A DNA stretch of 64,000 nt, from NCBI GenBank assembly GCA_003116995.1, contig BDSL01000046.1, positions 372,001 through 436,000 of the forward strand, in the 5' to 3' direction. The stretch's first letter is position 1. Each line of letters opens with the position of its first letter. A model generated the notes under the pieces. That model was not told the origin of the DNA. It saw only the letters and a list, made by a program, of their open reading frames with translations, and ran no database searches. This document shows, piece by piece, positions 1 to 12,100 of the stretch. A program made the position numbers and the translations under genes. The stretch comes from Yamagishiella unicocca. Its lineage: Eukaryota > Chlorophyta > Chlorophyceae > Chlamydomonadales > Volvocaceae.

Positions 1-3000
1 GATGGATCGGCGACTTGACGTGATTAAGGTGCCTGGCGAGCTGACTAGAGGTAGAGAGTCTGCCCATGCCAGTGGGGAGGGCCGAACCCATCGACTGCGC
101 TGATGAAGTTGGCTTGGGTGAAGGATTAGGTGGGCATTGCCATGATGCGATGACAAGTAATGGACGGGGTAGCGTCCGCGGTGGTGCCGCCCACTTCTCA
201 CATATACACCGACTCAATTTCAACCCCGCCAACGCGACAAGCGCGGCTTCATATCGATTCCCTCATTTACCTCCTACCCTCGGACCCCCAAGCAAAACCC
301 CCGCCACCCACCCGCAGAATCTGCCGCTGGTAGTCGTCTCTGAGGTAAAAGAGCCCCTTTTCGGTGACGTCCATATACGGCATCAGGAAGTGCTTTTGGT
401 CCCGCTCCATGAAGTCGATCCGCGTCCCCACTCCTGCGAACGCGAGGTCCAGCACAGCGCGGCGCAACCCCGGCGACATGTCCGACAGGCTGAGCTTCCA
501 CTCCTTCAGCGACTGCGGGAAGACAGGGTTGAGGGAGTAGGGAGCGTAGGGGCGCATGGCGACATGAGTACCGGCCATCAGGCGGATCAGCGCGGGAGGT
601 CAAGTAAGGTGAGGGCGGGCGCAATCTCAATCACCCAGCCCTCCGATCGTCTCTTTCCCCCAACCCCGTTGTTGTGTCTCGCCGGACACTTGGCTTGAGC
701 TATCGGCCGGATCACGAGCAGCAACGGGCCCATCAAGACAACTGCAGCTCATCTCACCTCGTAAACGAGCTCCGTGACGAGGACCTCCGACACAAACCTG
801 TCGACATCCTTTGGTTTGCTGGCGGCCACCCAGCCCTGAACCACCACCGCCAGCAGCGCGGGCGAGGTCCCGCTCCACTCCAGCAGCCGCGAATCCAGCC
901 CTCCCTCAATGCGATACCTTCTCGCCAGGCTGCTCCGCAACAGCTCCATGTGCTGCTCGGGGTAGGTGGCGGGCAGGTCCACCTGCGTGATGCTGCTCCA
1001 CAGAGCATAGCCATTGGTTGGCATGGCTGCGTTGCTCATCCACGTAAGCGCCATGCCGCTGCCGGTGAGGCACCACATCACGGTGCGGGGACTGTATACC
1101 AGCAGCCGCTTCAGCAGTATGACCCTGATGTACTCGGCGCCCGGCTTGTCCGGCTCATTGCCTATGGTCGGCTGCAGGAAGCTCTGCAGCTCATCTGGGA
1201 ACGCAACCAGCAGACGGCACGGTGTAAGGAATTGTTGTTGGCGTTTTGATAAGGCTTGGGCTGCGGGTGCTCCGCGCCTTCCAACCGCTTCGTCCTGCCC
1301 GGGCCAAGCCGCACCCTGCCAGCGCGACAGCGCAACCCTCAGCCCTCCGAAAAGCCGTGTGGGTAGCTTTGGATGCGCCGCGCTTATCAACGCTTGGGAC
1401 CACGCGTGGCGGTGCCCGGGAGCCCGCGTATGATGTGCGCAGACGGCATTGGAGGCGCGGGGTGTGCAAGTAAGCGCAGGTTATGCGTGGACGTGTCCCT
1501 GAACAACCATGAGCCTTGTGCGAATGCCTTATTGTAAGCCGTGGCGTGTGTTATGGGAGCAGCAAGTACTGGGATCTTTGGGTTGCCCCTCACCAGTTGC
1601 ATGCCGCTCCCGCTTACTTGTACGTGGATGCGATGGTTGCCGCTATCACGCCCCGCTTGACGGCCCTGCAGGGCCCCGGACCTACCGAACAGGACCAGCA
1701 CAGGCACCTTAACCGCGTGAAAAAATTCGATGACCGTGAGGCCCGCCGTGCCGTAGAACACAGAGCCGGCCGGCGCGGCCAGCAACTCCTGCGCCTCCTG
1801 CCATGCAGCCTCCGCGACAGGCACGTTCCCTTTGCGAGCCCACCGCACGAGGGCCGCCACCAGGTTGTACAGAAGGATACTGGCGCCCTCCTGCACACAC
1901 ATGACATCAGCATTTATAAAACACATGACATCCTAACACATGACGTGGCAAGGGAAATGATGATCACTGCACCATACACACATACGTACGCCGGCTAGTT
2001 TCCGGGCCGCGCACCGCACAGCAGTGGCCCCCACACCCTCGCTAGTCCTGCTGTTGTGGTGATGTCGTGATGGCACTTGCCTGCCGGAAGAGCTCGTCAC
2101 CTCGTAGCCGCAGGACTGTCATGCCAGAGAGCGGGCAGTCGGGTGGCTGCTCCCGCAGCACCGCAGACACTGCCGCAGGGACCATGTCCTGCTGGGAGTA
2201 TGACTTTCCCGTCTGCAAGCATCAAGCGCGCGAGGGACGCAGGGTGCGAGATACCGTACGTAACGACTTGGCAGCATGCCGTACTGCATGGACTGTGGAC
2301 ATGCACTAGGCCGGGGCCGCAACGTGAGATCGCGACAAGGGCGAGTCCCCTCTCCCCGCTCTGTCGCTGTGACCTTCTGTGCACGGCGTTTACCAACCGC
2401 TAAGGGTGAAGCCCCCCGCCCTGCAGCTTCGTTCCAGTCACCTTGGTGAGCCCAGAGAGGACGAGGGGTGTGGGTGAAGCCCCCCGCCCTGCAGCTTCGT
2501 TCCAGTCACCTTGGTGAGCCCAGAGAGGACGAGGGGTGTAAGTCCCCGGGCCTCATCGTAGCTGGCGTCGGAACAGCAGCCGACCGCCCAGTCCTTCACA
2601 ACCTTCACGACTCCGGACGGGTCCAGGTACAGCTTAGCATTCCGTCCGTCCTTGTCGCACATCTCCCAGAGCTGCGTCTCGCCAGTGTCGTCAGCAGGCG
2701 CTTGGCTGTGTGGGCGCAGCTCCCAAGCCTCTTCCAGCAGATCCTTGACTGGCGGCCCTGAAATGCAGTACGGCAGGAGGCAGAACGCGAAGTGGGTTGT
2801 TTGAGAGCCTGTTCCTAGTGAATCATATGGGTTCCGCTGTGTTGCGTAATTTTTATAATTACTGATGATAAGCAGGGCAGATCGCAGTCCGTCATGCATA
2901 TCCGAACCACATAATCCTGCTCGCGCACCTCGAGGAGCAACGGAGGGCGCCAGGTGGGCTGCAGAGGGCACAGACGCGGGGAGAGTTCGGTTACAGGAAG

Positions 3001-3112
3001 AGGGAGCATGCACACAACGGCCCGGGCTAGGGCCCACAGGCAAATGCGGGGCGGGGCGCTTTATGAATCGCAAACATTGCACAGAGCGCAACCACAGCGC
3101 AGAGCACCATAT
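1..3112. repeat. Segmental duplication, left copy (cut by window edge)
   Basis: Bases 1 to about 2656 match 11,031 to about 13,625 nearly base for base in the same orientation; the offset drifts from 11,030 to 11,041 to 11,017 because of small indels. A second matching stretch is about 2830-3112 against about 13,630-13,890, so roughly 165 bp around 2657-2821 is present only here. Homology already exists at base 1, so the left border lies outside the window. The block carries most of the P-loop NTPase gene on the minus strand. Confidence 0.95.
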
Positions 3113-4038
3113 CAGCCAGGGGGCGCACGCATGCAGGTTAGTTGAGACTGGTAATGACGAATGCAGCTACATGAGCGGCAGCTCCCTTTAATCCAGGTCC
3201 TCCCCCCCCTGCCCATTCGATCCTGCTCACAGGGTCTGGTTTATCGCATGCATTGGGTCTAAAACGTTTAGTGCGACGCTTTAACAGTCACACACCCACA
3301 CGTGCATGACGATCAGAGCAACCAACAACCAGTCAACAACAACCCACCGGCTCCTGGGGCGCTCCCTGAGCCCGGCCCTGCTGCCGCGCCTGCACGACGT
3401 GGGAACGGCCGGGGAACACATGCAGGTTAAAATTGCATGCCGCTTCACGAGCTCGATGCGGTCTGGTGTGTGGGGTGGGGTGCGCGGAGTGCTGACACGC
3501 GGCGGAGGTGGGGAATGCGTTTCGAGCACCAGGGCTTGTCGACCCAGGGCGCTTCCAATATCGCAAACGAAGACTAATGCGTGCGCGCCACAACAACGTC
3601 AAGGTGCCTAGGACAGCCGGTGGCAGGAGCCGCTGCGATCGCAACTGAGTGGAGGCAAACTCGCAGGGCGGCTTCACGCGGCATGCATAACGCCCCTGCT
3701 AGCTACATGCGCATCTCAAAAGAGAGCAGCCGTAGCCGGTCTCACTCACTCCGGTCCTGCGCCTCCTGCGCCTCCTTCAGGTTCTCCAGGGCAGTAGGTA
3801 ATAGCACGTCACCGTCCCACTCACCCACGACTCCGGTTTGCTGCAGGATGCGAATTAGGGCAATTTCCAGGCCCGCCTCGCGCAAGTCCTCCTCGCGTGC
3901 AGCCTCCAGCGCGGCTAAGTTCATATAGCGCCTCTTGACCAGCAGCTGCAGGTCGTCATCCCGAAAATTCGCGAGCTGATCAGGGTTGAGCTTGGTCGCA
4001 AGGCCATCCCAAATTGTGAGCAAATTGTGAGCAGCCAT
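1..4038 (-). CDS. P-loop NTPase of unrecognised family, copy 1 (partial, continues past left edge)
   Basis: Exons seen on the minus strand: 4038-3750 (possible first exon, ATG at 4038, helical, SAM-like in look), 2757-2510, 2212-2081, 1890-1686, 1194-758 and 625-312. Exon 2757-2510 ends in GLTK and the next begins TGKS, giving Walker A GLTKTGKS across a phase-0 junction. Exon 1890-1686 ends VPVLVLF and the next supplies DELQ, giving Walker B VLVLFDEL across a phase-1 junction. WCLTGSGMA about 40 residues later fits a sensor-1 strand. The intron after 2081 has a GC donor (CAG|GCAAGT). Two further exon candidates, 3389-3348 and 2958-2863, agree with each other in phase but not with their neighbours, so the N-terminus is unsettled. 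Exon 625-312 needs a one-base frame change near 590 to join its conserved frame; copy 2 shares this. A STAND or CRN/RHS-type ATPase is a guess. Confidence 0.55.
2405..2540. repeat. 68-bp tandem duplication covering a splice donor
   Basis: The stretch beginning GGTGAAGCCCCCCGCCC occurs twice back to back here and once in the right copy (about 13,427-13,490). On the minus strand the unit contains the donor that follows GLTK of the NTPase gene (CACCAAG|GTGACT), so copy 1 has two possible donors 68 bp apart. Using the lower one would add in-frame or frameshifting residues inside the P-loop. Confidence 0.85.
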
Positions 4039-4984
4039 TTAAATGGGTCAGAGCGGGGACGTGCGGTAGAACTGGGGGTAGTCCGGGAGTCTGGGATATC
4101 AGCTTACCGGCCGATGGGCATGCCGACTTCTCGCTAACTCACAGACCCGTACGGCAGCCTCAATTCTTCATCTTACTTCATTATTTTCATTGCTATAGCC
4201 ATATTTCAACCTAAAGCAGAGGCTAGTGAAAGTGGGTCAAGTCGCGACGTCGTCCGCTGGGCCGCCCTGCCATTAAGGAGGCCCCCCCCAGTCTCTCCTC
4301 AACGCCATTTGCTATGGCCTCGGCTTAACATAATATGCATGCGTAATGCATGCACAATGCATGGCTGTGTCAGGTATACAGCGAGTTTCTAAACATCTGA
4401 TGGATCCCTTGAAAGGGGGGGGGAGCGTGCGGGCTCCGATTTTACATGGCCGGAACATCACCCACGTCCTCTGATCTGTACTTGTACACTCGGCACTACC
4501 CCCGAGCCTCACCAGCTGTGCGCACCCGCAAAAGAGTTTTTGCCCCACTCAGGTGCTTCGTGCGTAGAGGCACTCAGCAGCCTTCTCCTGGAGGCACGAT
4601 CCAAGCACTGCAGCTGAGTCTGTTACCCGCCGCCGAAACGGTGCTTAACCACGGACAACAGCCCTATGCCTGCTGCCATGGAACTCAGCCACCGTGCAGA
4701 TAGACCCGTCAATATTGACAAGAGAAACCACACGGAGCTCCTGTTCGGGGCCGCAATCAGGGGTCACCGTTCGTGGGTAGGTCGCTAGTAGGTGGTGACC
4801 ACTGTCGACGGCTGGGGCGGCGGCAGTGACGGAGGCGTGCCCGGCGGTGGGCGGGGCCAAAGGTGGTGGCAGGGGGAGTACTGGTGGAGGCGACAGTGGT
4901 GGAGGTGTGCCAGGCTGCGGGCGGAACTGAAGGTGGTGGCAGAGGGGGTACTGGTGGAGGCGACAGTGGTGGAGGCGTGCCAGG
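4039..4984. other. No gene seen; ends in 70-bp repeats
   Basis: No exon with convincing coding character was found between the first NTPase exon and the palindrome. From about 4800 there are two and a half imperfect 70-bp units (4863-4932, 4933-4984 and a degenerate start before 4863) rich in GGTGG. The last unit runs straight into the left palindrome arm at 4985, so the repeats may belong to the inserted element. Confidence 0.6.
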
Positions 4985-7020
4985 CTGTGATTCGGGGCCG
5001 CCCAGTCTTCTTGAGGAGGTGTTTCACATTCCTAACAACTGTCAGTAGAAATAGTAGCAGCAGCGGTAGCAGCAGGCCCCTGTAGATGCGGCGTGCCGGC
5101 TGGAGAGCGTCCAGGGGCGGGTACCCCCCTGCAGGCGGGGGGCCTGCACCACTTTTGGTTCTGCCCGGTGGCTCAAGCAGTGACTGCCAAACTCGAGACC
5201 CAGCTCGGTGCAGGGGTGACACGGGCGCAAGTTTTGTTGGTGCAAGCACCTCCTGGGGTACAGCCCTGCGTTTGGGATGTAGTAGTCCTGGCGGCCATTA
5301 CTGCCATGGAGGTGGGGCGCCGGTTTATGGCCGCGGCCTTGAAAAGGGCGGATGCTGGTGGTCCCCCTCTTACTCCGGGAAATGGTCTCCTGGATCGTGC
5401 CATTCGCCGTGGGGTGGTGGAGTTTTGGGCCCTTCTGAGGGGCTTTGCTGCGTTGGGGCTTCCCCAGAAAGGCTGGGATGCAGTGGGGCCTCGGCATCCT
5501 TTCTTGCGGGTTGTCGCCAGTCGACTTGAGTGCGGAGGACCGGCTGAGGTACTGGTGGATTCGTGATCAGCCCGGGTTGTCTTGGGGAGCGGGGTTTCCC
5601 GTGCTTCTTACTTTCCGGTTCTATATGCGCGTTGAGCCCTGCTTGGGGTCCGGCTGGTCCCGATGCTTGCATCGTTGCGGCGCTTTACTGGTTCGTCGGT
5701 TGCTGGGCTGTTAGGTTGGTTGGTGGTCGGTTCCTGATAGGGGAGCCTCTAGTGCAAATTCCCCCTGGGGTACCGGCTGCTGCTCTGTGTGCCTACGTGT
5801 CCAGTTCCTTCTTGAGGTCATCGTTCGGGCCGGCCTTCAGCTGCTCCTCCAACGATAGAATGGCATTTCCGACCCTGGAGATGGCCTGGTCCTTCTCGAC
5901 AATCGCCTGCCCAACTCGCTCTAGCTCATTGGCCATGGCTTGCCGACCCTAACTCTTACAGTAACAGCGCTTTTGGAGTTGCAGCGACAGCGTCTGGGGA
6001 GAAACTTCTACAGGCAGAAGAGCTCGAGAAAGGAAGAGAAGAGCACTGCAGGTTTGTTATGATGACAAGAGTCGGACGCAGCTACTTTAACTGAGGTATT
6101 TTTTTATCAGGATGTGAATGTGAGTTGGAGCGGCCACAAAACGGCAGTTGTATGCGGCTATCAGGGCCTTGCGAAAAGCTCACGCACGGCAAACGTTGAT
6201 GTGAGGTGCCGCAATTTCCGCAAGGCACACAGAGCAGCAGCCAGTACCCCAGGGGGAATTTGCACTAGAGGCTCCCCTATCAGGAACCGACCACCAACCA
6301 ACCTAACAGCCCAGCAACCGACGAACCAGTAAAGCGCCGCAACGATGCAAGCATCGGGACCAGCCGGACCCCAAGCAGGGCTCAACGCGCATATAGAACC
6401 GGAAAGTAAGAAGCACGGGAAACCCCGCTCCCCAAGACAACCCGGGCCGATCACGAATCCACCAGTACCTCAGCCGGTCCTCCGCACTCAAGTCGACTGG
6501 CGACAACCCGCAAGAAAGGATGCCGAGGCCCCACTGCATCCCAGCCTTTCTGGGGAAGCCCCAACGCAGCAAAGCCCCTCAGAAGGGCCCAAAACTCCAC
6601 CACCCCACGGCGAATGGCACGATCCAGGAGACCATTTCCCGGAGTAAGAGGGGGACCACCAGCATCCGCCCTTTTCAAGGCCGCGGCCATAAACCGGCGC
6701 CCCACCTCCATGGCAGTAATGGCCGCCAGGATTACTACATCCCAAACGCAGGGCTGTACCCCAGGAGGTGCTTGCACCAACAAAACTTGCGCCCGTGTCA
6801 CCCCTGCACCGAGCTGGGTCTCGAGTTGGACAGTCACTGCTTGAGCCACCGGGCAGAACCAAAAGTGGTGCAGGCGGGGGGTACCCGCCCCTGGACGCTC
6901 TCCAGCCGGCACACCGCATCTACAGGGGGCTGCTGCTACTGCTGCTGCTACTATTTCTACTGACAGTTGTTAGGAATGTGAAACACCACTTCAAGAAGAC
7001 TGGGCGGCCCCGAATCACAG
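4985..7020. mobile_element. Large palindrome built from two inverted LINE 3' ends
   Basis: The left arm (4985-5794) and right arm (6233-7020) are near-identical inverted copies around a 438-bp spacer. Each arm encodes, reading inward, the same C-terminal LINE polyprotein end: a zinc-knuckle-like HHFWFCPVA followed by helical stretches such as VVLAAITAMEVGRRFM, stopping near 5566 on plus (and its mirror on minus), then about 230 bp of 3' tail. The left arm has a small GC-rich insertion near 5125. The related LINE at 15,080-17,131 carries the same AAITAMEVGRRFM segment. No reverse transcriptase core is present in either arm, so the element cannot move by itself. The arms meet 3' end to 3' end across the spacer, unlike an ordinary single insertion. 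Confidence 0.85.
5797..5936 (-). CDS. First exon of an unknown coiled-coil protein, in the palindrome spacer
   Basis: The start codon at 5936 has a good algal context (AAGCCATGGC), with an in-frame stop just upstream. The 46-residue reading is strongly helical (MANELERVGQAIVEKDQAIS, then LSLEEQLKAG and a charged end DDLKKELD). It ends at a donor GAC-AC|GTAGGC lying exactly where the left LINE arm begins. Phase at the end is 2, and no matching next exon was found beyond the arm. It looks like a gene whose first intron received the palindrome, or a fragment left by it. Function unknown. Confidence 0.4.
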
Positions 7021-9114
7021 TGGCCGACCACATTAGCACTCGTACTAGACCATGCCGTGTTCAGCTCACTAAGATATGGTTTCCTCATTCCTTTGTTTTG
7101 CTAGCAGCTGTCGAAATGCCAACCTGTCCCCGACAGGGTGGCGAGTGGATTATAGGGTTGCAGCAGCTCGACTTGCAGCTGCTCAGCTAGCTGCTAGCTA
7201 TCGCAGCTAGGTACCGCCATTAGGTCGACTGTGGAACATATTCCTGACACGATGGGGCTGCGTGGCCTGAATGACTTACAGCAGGTAGATAGCCGCAAAG
7301 GGAGCTGTACATACCGCGATGAAAATCCAAATTTGTTGATCCACCAGGCGCACGAGAATGGTTGCACACCGAAGCAATCAACCAGCTAAAATGCTTCTCG
7401 CATACCAGGAAGGTCTATGTACCACGCACCAAACATATGTCATCATGCATGAACAACCGTTAAATCCAGACACCCAACTCGCTCTACCAATCTCCTGCTT
7501 CTGGATGGCCTACTCTCTCGCTCCGCATCTAGGTACACGCCGACCTGCTGTGGCAGTGCAGACTGCTATATCATCTGTGCGTGCATCAAACGTCTTGATG
7601 CTGCTCGACGCAAGCAACAGCAAAGTGATGCGTGCTATTACGTAAGAACTGCGACTACAACTGCCAGCTAGATGTGCCCAGCCAAGCCTATATACAACTT
7701 ACTTACGAACATGAATGCCGCTCGCTGGCGTGACTTGGCCAATCAGCCGCTATCTACCGGTATCTAAGTACTTATGTACAGGCAGGTTCGTCGCGTGTCG
7801 CCGAGCGCACGTCGAGAGTCCAGCCGCCGACGACGCCTACACGCAGCTCGCCATCACTCTGCCCAACCAGCAGCCACGACGCCACAGCCACGCACAGCCA
7901 ACCACCGACGCCATGGTCGCCAGGCACCACAAAATGAAACGCACACTTCCGCTAGAAACTGTGGGGACGCGTGACAACAAAAAGCAGAGCAGCTCCAAAA
8001 GAGAGTCGGCAAGTGACAGCGGGACGAACCTGTAACAGTCACAACCCACACAGACGCGCCAACCGCCGCACCCACCAGCGAAAGGAAAATTAGGACAAAG
8101 GGCATTCCAAAAGCGCGAGCAGACCACTATTTAGACAACACTCCACACGGACAAAGACCAAGGCTCGCCGGCCCACCACATGCACAACTGACATGTACGC
8201 CGCCAGAAGAGGAAGCACCACAGGAAATTCGCACAATGGCGGAGAGGAGAAAAGCAGCCGCCGAGAGGGGGCGCTTGAGGTTGCGCACCCGATGTTGAGA
8301 GAGGCGCGAGGGCGCTCGACGCAGAGCACGCTCCAGGAGGTGAACATCGTCCGGAGCAGCAAGTAATTCCCTGCCGAGAGTTGATGAGAAAGCAGCCGCG
8401 GAAGTAGTCAAGCGCCAATTATAAAATCACTTACAAGGCGATGTCGCGGAGAAGCACACGCCGTCCAGGCCCTGGCATTGTGATGTTATTGTCCCCTGGA
8501 ACCCATTACCGCAGCACCGCTCGCAGTGCTGCAAACGAACACATGACGGCGTGCGGCTGCGGCTCGCGTGTCACCAAAGCAAGTGCTGCACGTCATTCTT
8601 CTGAACAAGGACGCCATGTACGTCGTCAATACACTGCTGAGCACCCAGCACCGCGCACGTCAGCACGTGCCCCATTGAATTATTCCTACGTGATATTTGG
8701 GACAATACAACACGTAGGAATAGCATTGCTGAATGCTATTCAGCAATAGCAATGAGGCATGTGCTGACGTTCGCGGCGCTCGGAGACATCAGGCACGCCC
8801 ACATTCCCGCCGTCCTCCTCCAACACGTAAATGGTATTCGAGATGCCCAACGTCCTGCTGCCAAGTAGGTCGCTGCCGTGAGCGGCCTGGACACCATGAG
8901 CACCAAGCTGCCCGCGCTGCAACAGCCCGCCGGCCTGCAGCCTCCCAGCCAAGCCAGAGCCCTGGCCTCCATATCCGCCCAATCATATTATTGATGATTA
9001 CTCAGCGCAGCGATAAGGCGCTCTGGCAGTCCCTAGTTCGTCGGCCAGATGCTGCCGTCGCCATCACCACCACCACTATCGCCCACCCGGAAACACCTCA
9101 ACCGCCCGACGCCC
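7021..9114. other. No gene recognised
   Basis: Open frames here are short, differ in every frame and lack recognisable motifs or paired splice sites. GC drops compared with the coding blocks. The stretch lies downstream (3') of the right NTPase copy and may include its untranslated end. The only structured elements seen are the two short hairpins near 8680-8752. Confidence 0.5.
8679..8752. repeat. Two adjacent short hairpins
   Basis: TTCCTACGTG pairs with CACGTAGGAA (about 8681-8716, 18-base loop). Directly after it ATTGCTGAAT pairs with ATTCAGCAAT (about 8724-8746, 3-base loop). Both stems are perfect. They could be the ends of a small inverted-repeat element or a structured transcript end; nothing distinguishes these. 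Confidence 0.5.
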
Positions 9115-12100
9115 TTACGTGGCCAACCTCAGCAGCGCACGCCGTGCCAGCAGCAGCAGGGGCATGGGCACCGTCGGCCCCCTTGGGCAGGGCCCCGCCC
9201 TGGTGAACTGCACCGGCAGAAGGCCCTGGTGACGCCCTGCTGCCGTTGAGCTGGCGGGCCACAAACTGCCCGCTGAGCCGTACGCCAGAGCCCCGGGGAC
9301 GTGGCTGCTGCTGGTGCTGCCGCCGCCCAAGCTGCCGCCGCCACGGGTGCTGGCGCTACCGCCGCCGCGGCTGCTGCGCCTGGCGCCGCCGTCGCCACCG
9401 CCGCCGCGGCTGCTGCGCCTGGCGCCGCCGTCGCCACCGCCGCCGCGGCTGCTGCGCCTGGCGCCGCCGTCGCCACCGCCGCCGCGGCTGCTGCGCCTGG
9501 CGCCGCCGTCGCCACCGCCGCCGCGGCTGCTGCGCCTGGCGCCGCCGTCGCCACCGCCGCCGCGGCTGCTGCGCCTGGCGCCGCCGTCGCCACCGCCGCC
9601 GCGGCTGCTGCGCCTGGCGCCGCCGTCGCCACCGCCGCCGCGGCTGCTGCGCCTGGCGCCGCCGTCGCCACCGCCGAGGCTGTCGGCACTGCCGGTGACA
9701 TCGCGCGCACTACTGCTGCCGCTGCTGCCCCTGCCGCCACCGCTATCGGGTTGTGGCTCCACGCACGCCGCTACGGCGTTGTCGACGGTGTCGCGTGACA
9801 GCATGCGCAGCCCCTTGGTAGCGATGTTTGCAAGGAAGGGCACGCGCTGGTTCAGCACGCGCGGCAGCGCCATCACCACGTCCACGTTCACCACGTCCTC
9901 CCCCCCCACAGCTTTTGGTGAGCAACCACGTTGCGGCTCAGCCTGTCGGGAGCAGCCAAGGGGGATGTCATTTAGGGCCAAGGGTAGGGAGACGTAAATA
10001 AGGCGTCTTAGGTATCGCCAAGGCAGTCCGGGCTCTGATGTATTTGTGCCGGCTGACCTTAGGAAGAACACGAGCATGTCCAGGTCGGTCCGCAGCGACC
10101 CCTTGTTCTTGGCGTACCAGCCGCGGTCGCCGCTGTTCCAGTCCGACAGCAGGACCTGCGCACCAAGCCACAGCGGTGTTTGCGGCACAGGATGTAACAA
10201 GTTGGCCTAGTGGGCCTGTGGCCTGACACCAGCAGTACTGCTGACACGTGCAGCGGAACAGTACGGATACCGTTGCTTTGGAGGACGGCGAGGCCCTCAA
10301 CGCACCTCTTGGAACCAGACCTGCTCCTCCCAGCGGCTCGCCACACTGCCGCACTTGGGCAGCTTGCTCGCCACCTTTTCCGCCAGAGACTGCACAGTTG
10401 TGCGGGGGCAAATGCACGGCCCGCGTCAGTGAGCGGCTAGCCAAGTCCAAGTCTCAAGTCCCAAGGTCACGGCACATCAGCTGCACCACCTGCGAGGCAA
10501 CCAGGCACGTGGGAGGTAAGCCCACCCCTGAGTGCGCACCTCCAGTATGTCCCGCAGGCCTTCACTGCCTGCGGGCTGCGGCTTGTCCACCCAGCGGCTT
10601 TGCGCACGAGCGCCGAACAGGTAGTCCGCCACCTCGCCCAGCCGAAGCAGCGTCCAGCCCCAGTCCAGCTGGATGAGCGTCGCGCTGCACTCCAAGTTGC
10701 CCCAGTTGTCCCTCAGACTGCCGTCCTTGTTGATGATCATCTGCAAGGCAGCAAACATCAGGGCCGTCCGCGCTGGCCCAGAAGCCAGAATGGTCTGTAT
10801 CCCAACCACACCCAAACAGATAAACAGGGCATGCAGGCCTGTCCATCATGTCCAAGACACCATTCTCGAGATTGATGCAACGTGCATTGCTGCGGCAGGG
10901 CAAGAACTTCAGAGCCCAGGCGGCAGGCGGACGCAAGAGCTCCCAATCGGTTGTGTGCTGAAGGCGCACAGTCAGGTAGCTTAAATAGGAGAGCAGGTCC
11001 GGGTTAGAATCCCGGTCTGACGCCCTCGGTGATGGATCGGCGACTTGACGTGATTAAGGTGCCTGGCGAGCTGACTAGAGGTAGAGAGTCTGCCCATGCC
11101 AGTGGGGAGGGCCGAACCCATCGACTGCGCTGATGAAGTTGGCTTGAGTGAAGGATTAGGTGGGCATTGCCATGATGCGATGACAAGTGATGGACGGGGT
11201 AGCGTCCGCGGTGGTGCCGCCCACTTCTCACATATACACCGACTCAATTTCAACCCCGCCAACGCGACAAGCGCGGCTTCATATCGATTCCCTCATTTAC
11301 CTCCTACCCTCGGACCCCCAAGCAAAACCCCCGCCACCCACCCGCAGAATCTGCCGCTGGTAGTCGTCTCTGAGGTAAAAGAGCCCCTTTTCGGTGACGT
11401 CCATATACGGCATCAGGAAGTGCTTTTGGTCCCGCTCCATGAAGTCGATCCGCGTCCCCACTCCTGCGAACGCGAGGTCCAGCACAGCGCGGCGCAACCC
11501 CGGCGACATGCCCGACAGGCTGAGCTTCCACTCCTTCAGCGACTGCGGGAAGACAAGGTTGAGGGAGTAGGGAGCGTAGGGGCGCATGGCGACATGAGTA
11601 CCGGCCATCAGGCGGATCAGCGCGGGAGGTCAAGTAAGGTGAGGGCGGGCGCAATCTCAATCACCCAGCCCTCCGATCGTCTCTTTCCCCCAACCCCGTT
11701 GTTGTGTCTCGCCGGACACTTGGCTTGAGCTATCGGCCGGATCACGAGCAGCAACGGGCCCATCAAGACAACTGCAGCTCATCTCACCTCGTAAACGAGC
11801 TCCGTGACGAGGACCTCCGACACAAACCTGTCGACATCCTTTGGTTTGCTGGCGGCCACCCAGCCCTGAACCACCACCGTCAGCAGCGCGGGCGAGGTCT
11901 CGCTCCACTCCAGCAGCCGCGAATCCAGCCCTAGCTCAATGCAATACCTTCTCGCCAGGCTGCTCCGCAACAGCTCCATGTGCTGCTCGGGGTAGGTGGC
12001 GGGCAGGTGCATCTGCGTGACATCGCTCCACAGAGCGTAGACGTTGGTTGGCATGGCTGCGTTGCTCATCCACGTAAGCGCCATGCCGCTGCCGGTGAGG

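Noticed and set aside
2863..3091. Long frame reading through into the exon at 2757
   Set aside because: The frame has a stop in the duplicate copy (near 13,700) while the alternative frame PTWRPPLLLEVREQD is kept in both copies.
5042..6963. Mirror-image open frames of about 150 codons on opposite strands
   Set aside because: They are antisense frames of the LINE C-terminal coding sequence in the two palindrome arms.
9301..9997. Long Ala-, Pro- or Arg/Cys-rich open frames on the plus strand
   Set aside because: Shadows of the 39-bp repeat; period divisible by three keeps every frame open.
10985..11030. T-arm-like sequence (GGTCCGGGTTAGAATCCCGG) suggesting a tRNA gene
   Set aside because: No D arm, anticodon arm or acceptor stem can be fitted around it.
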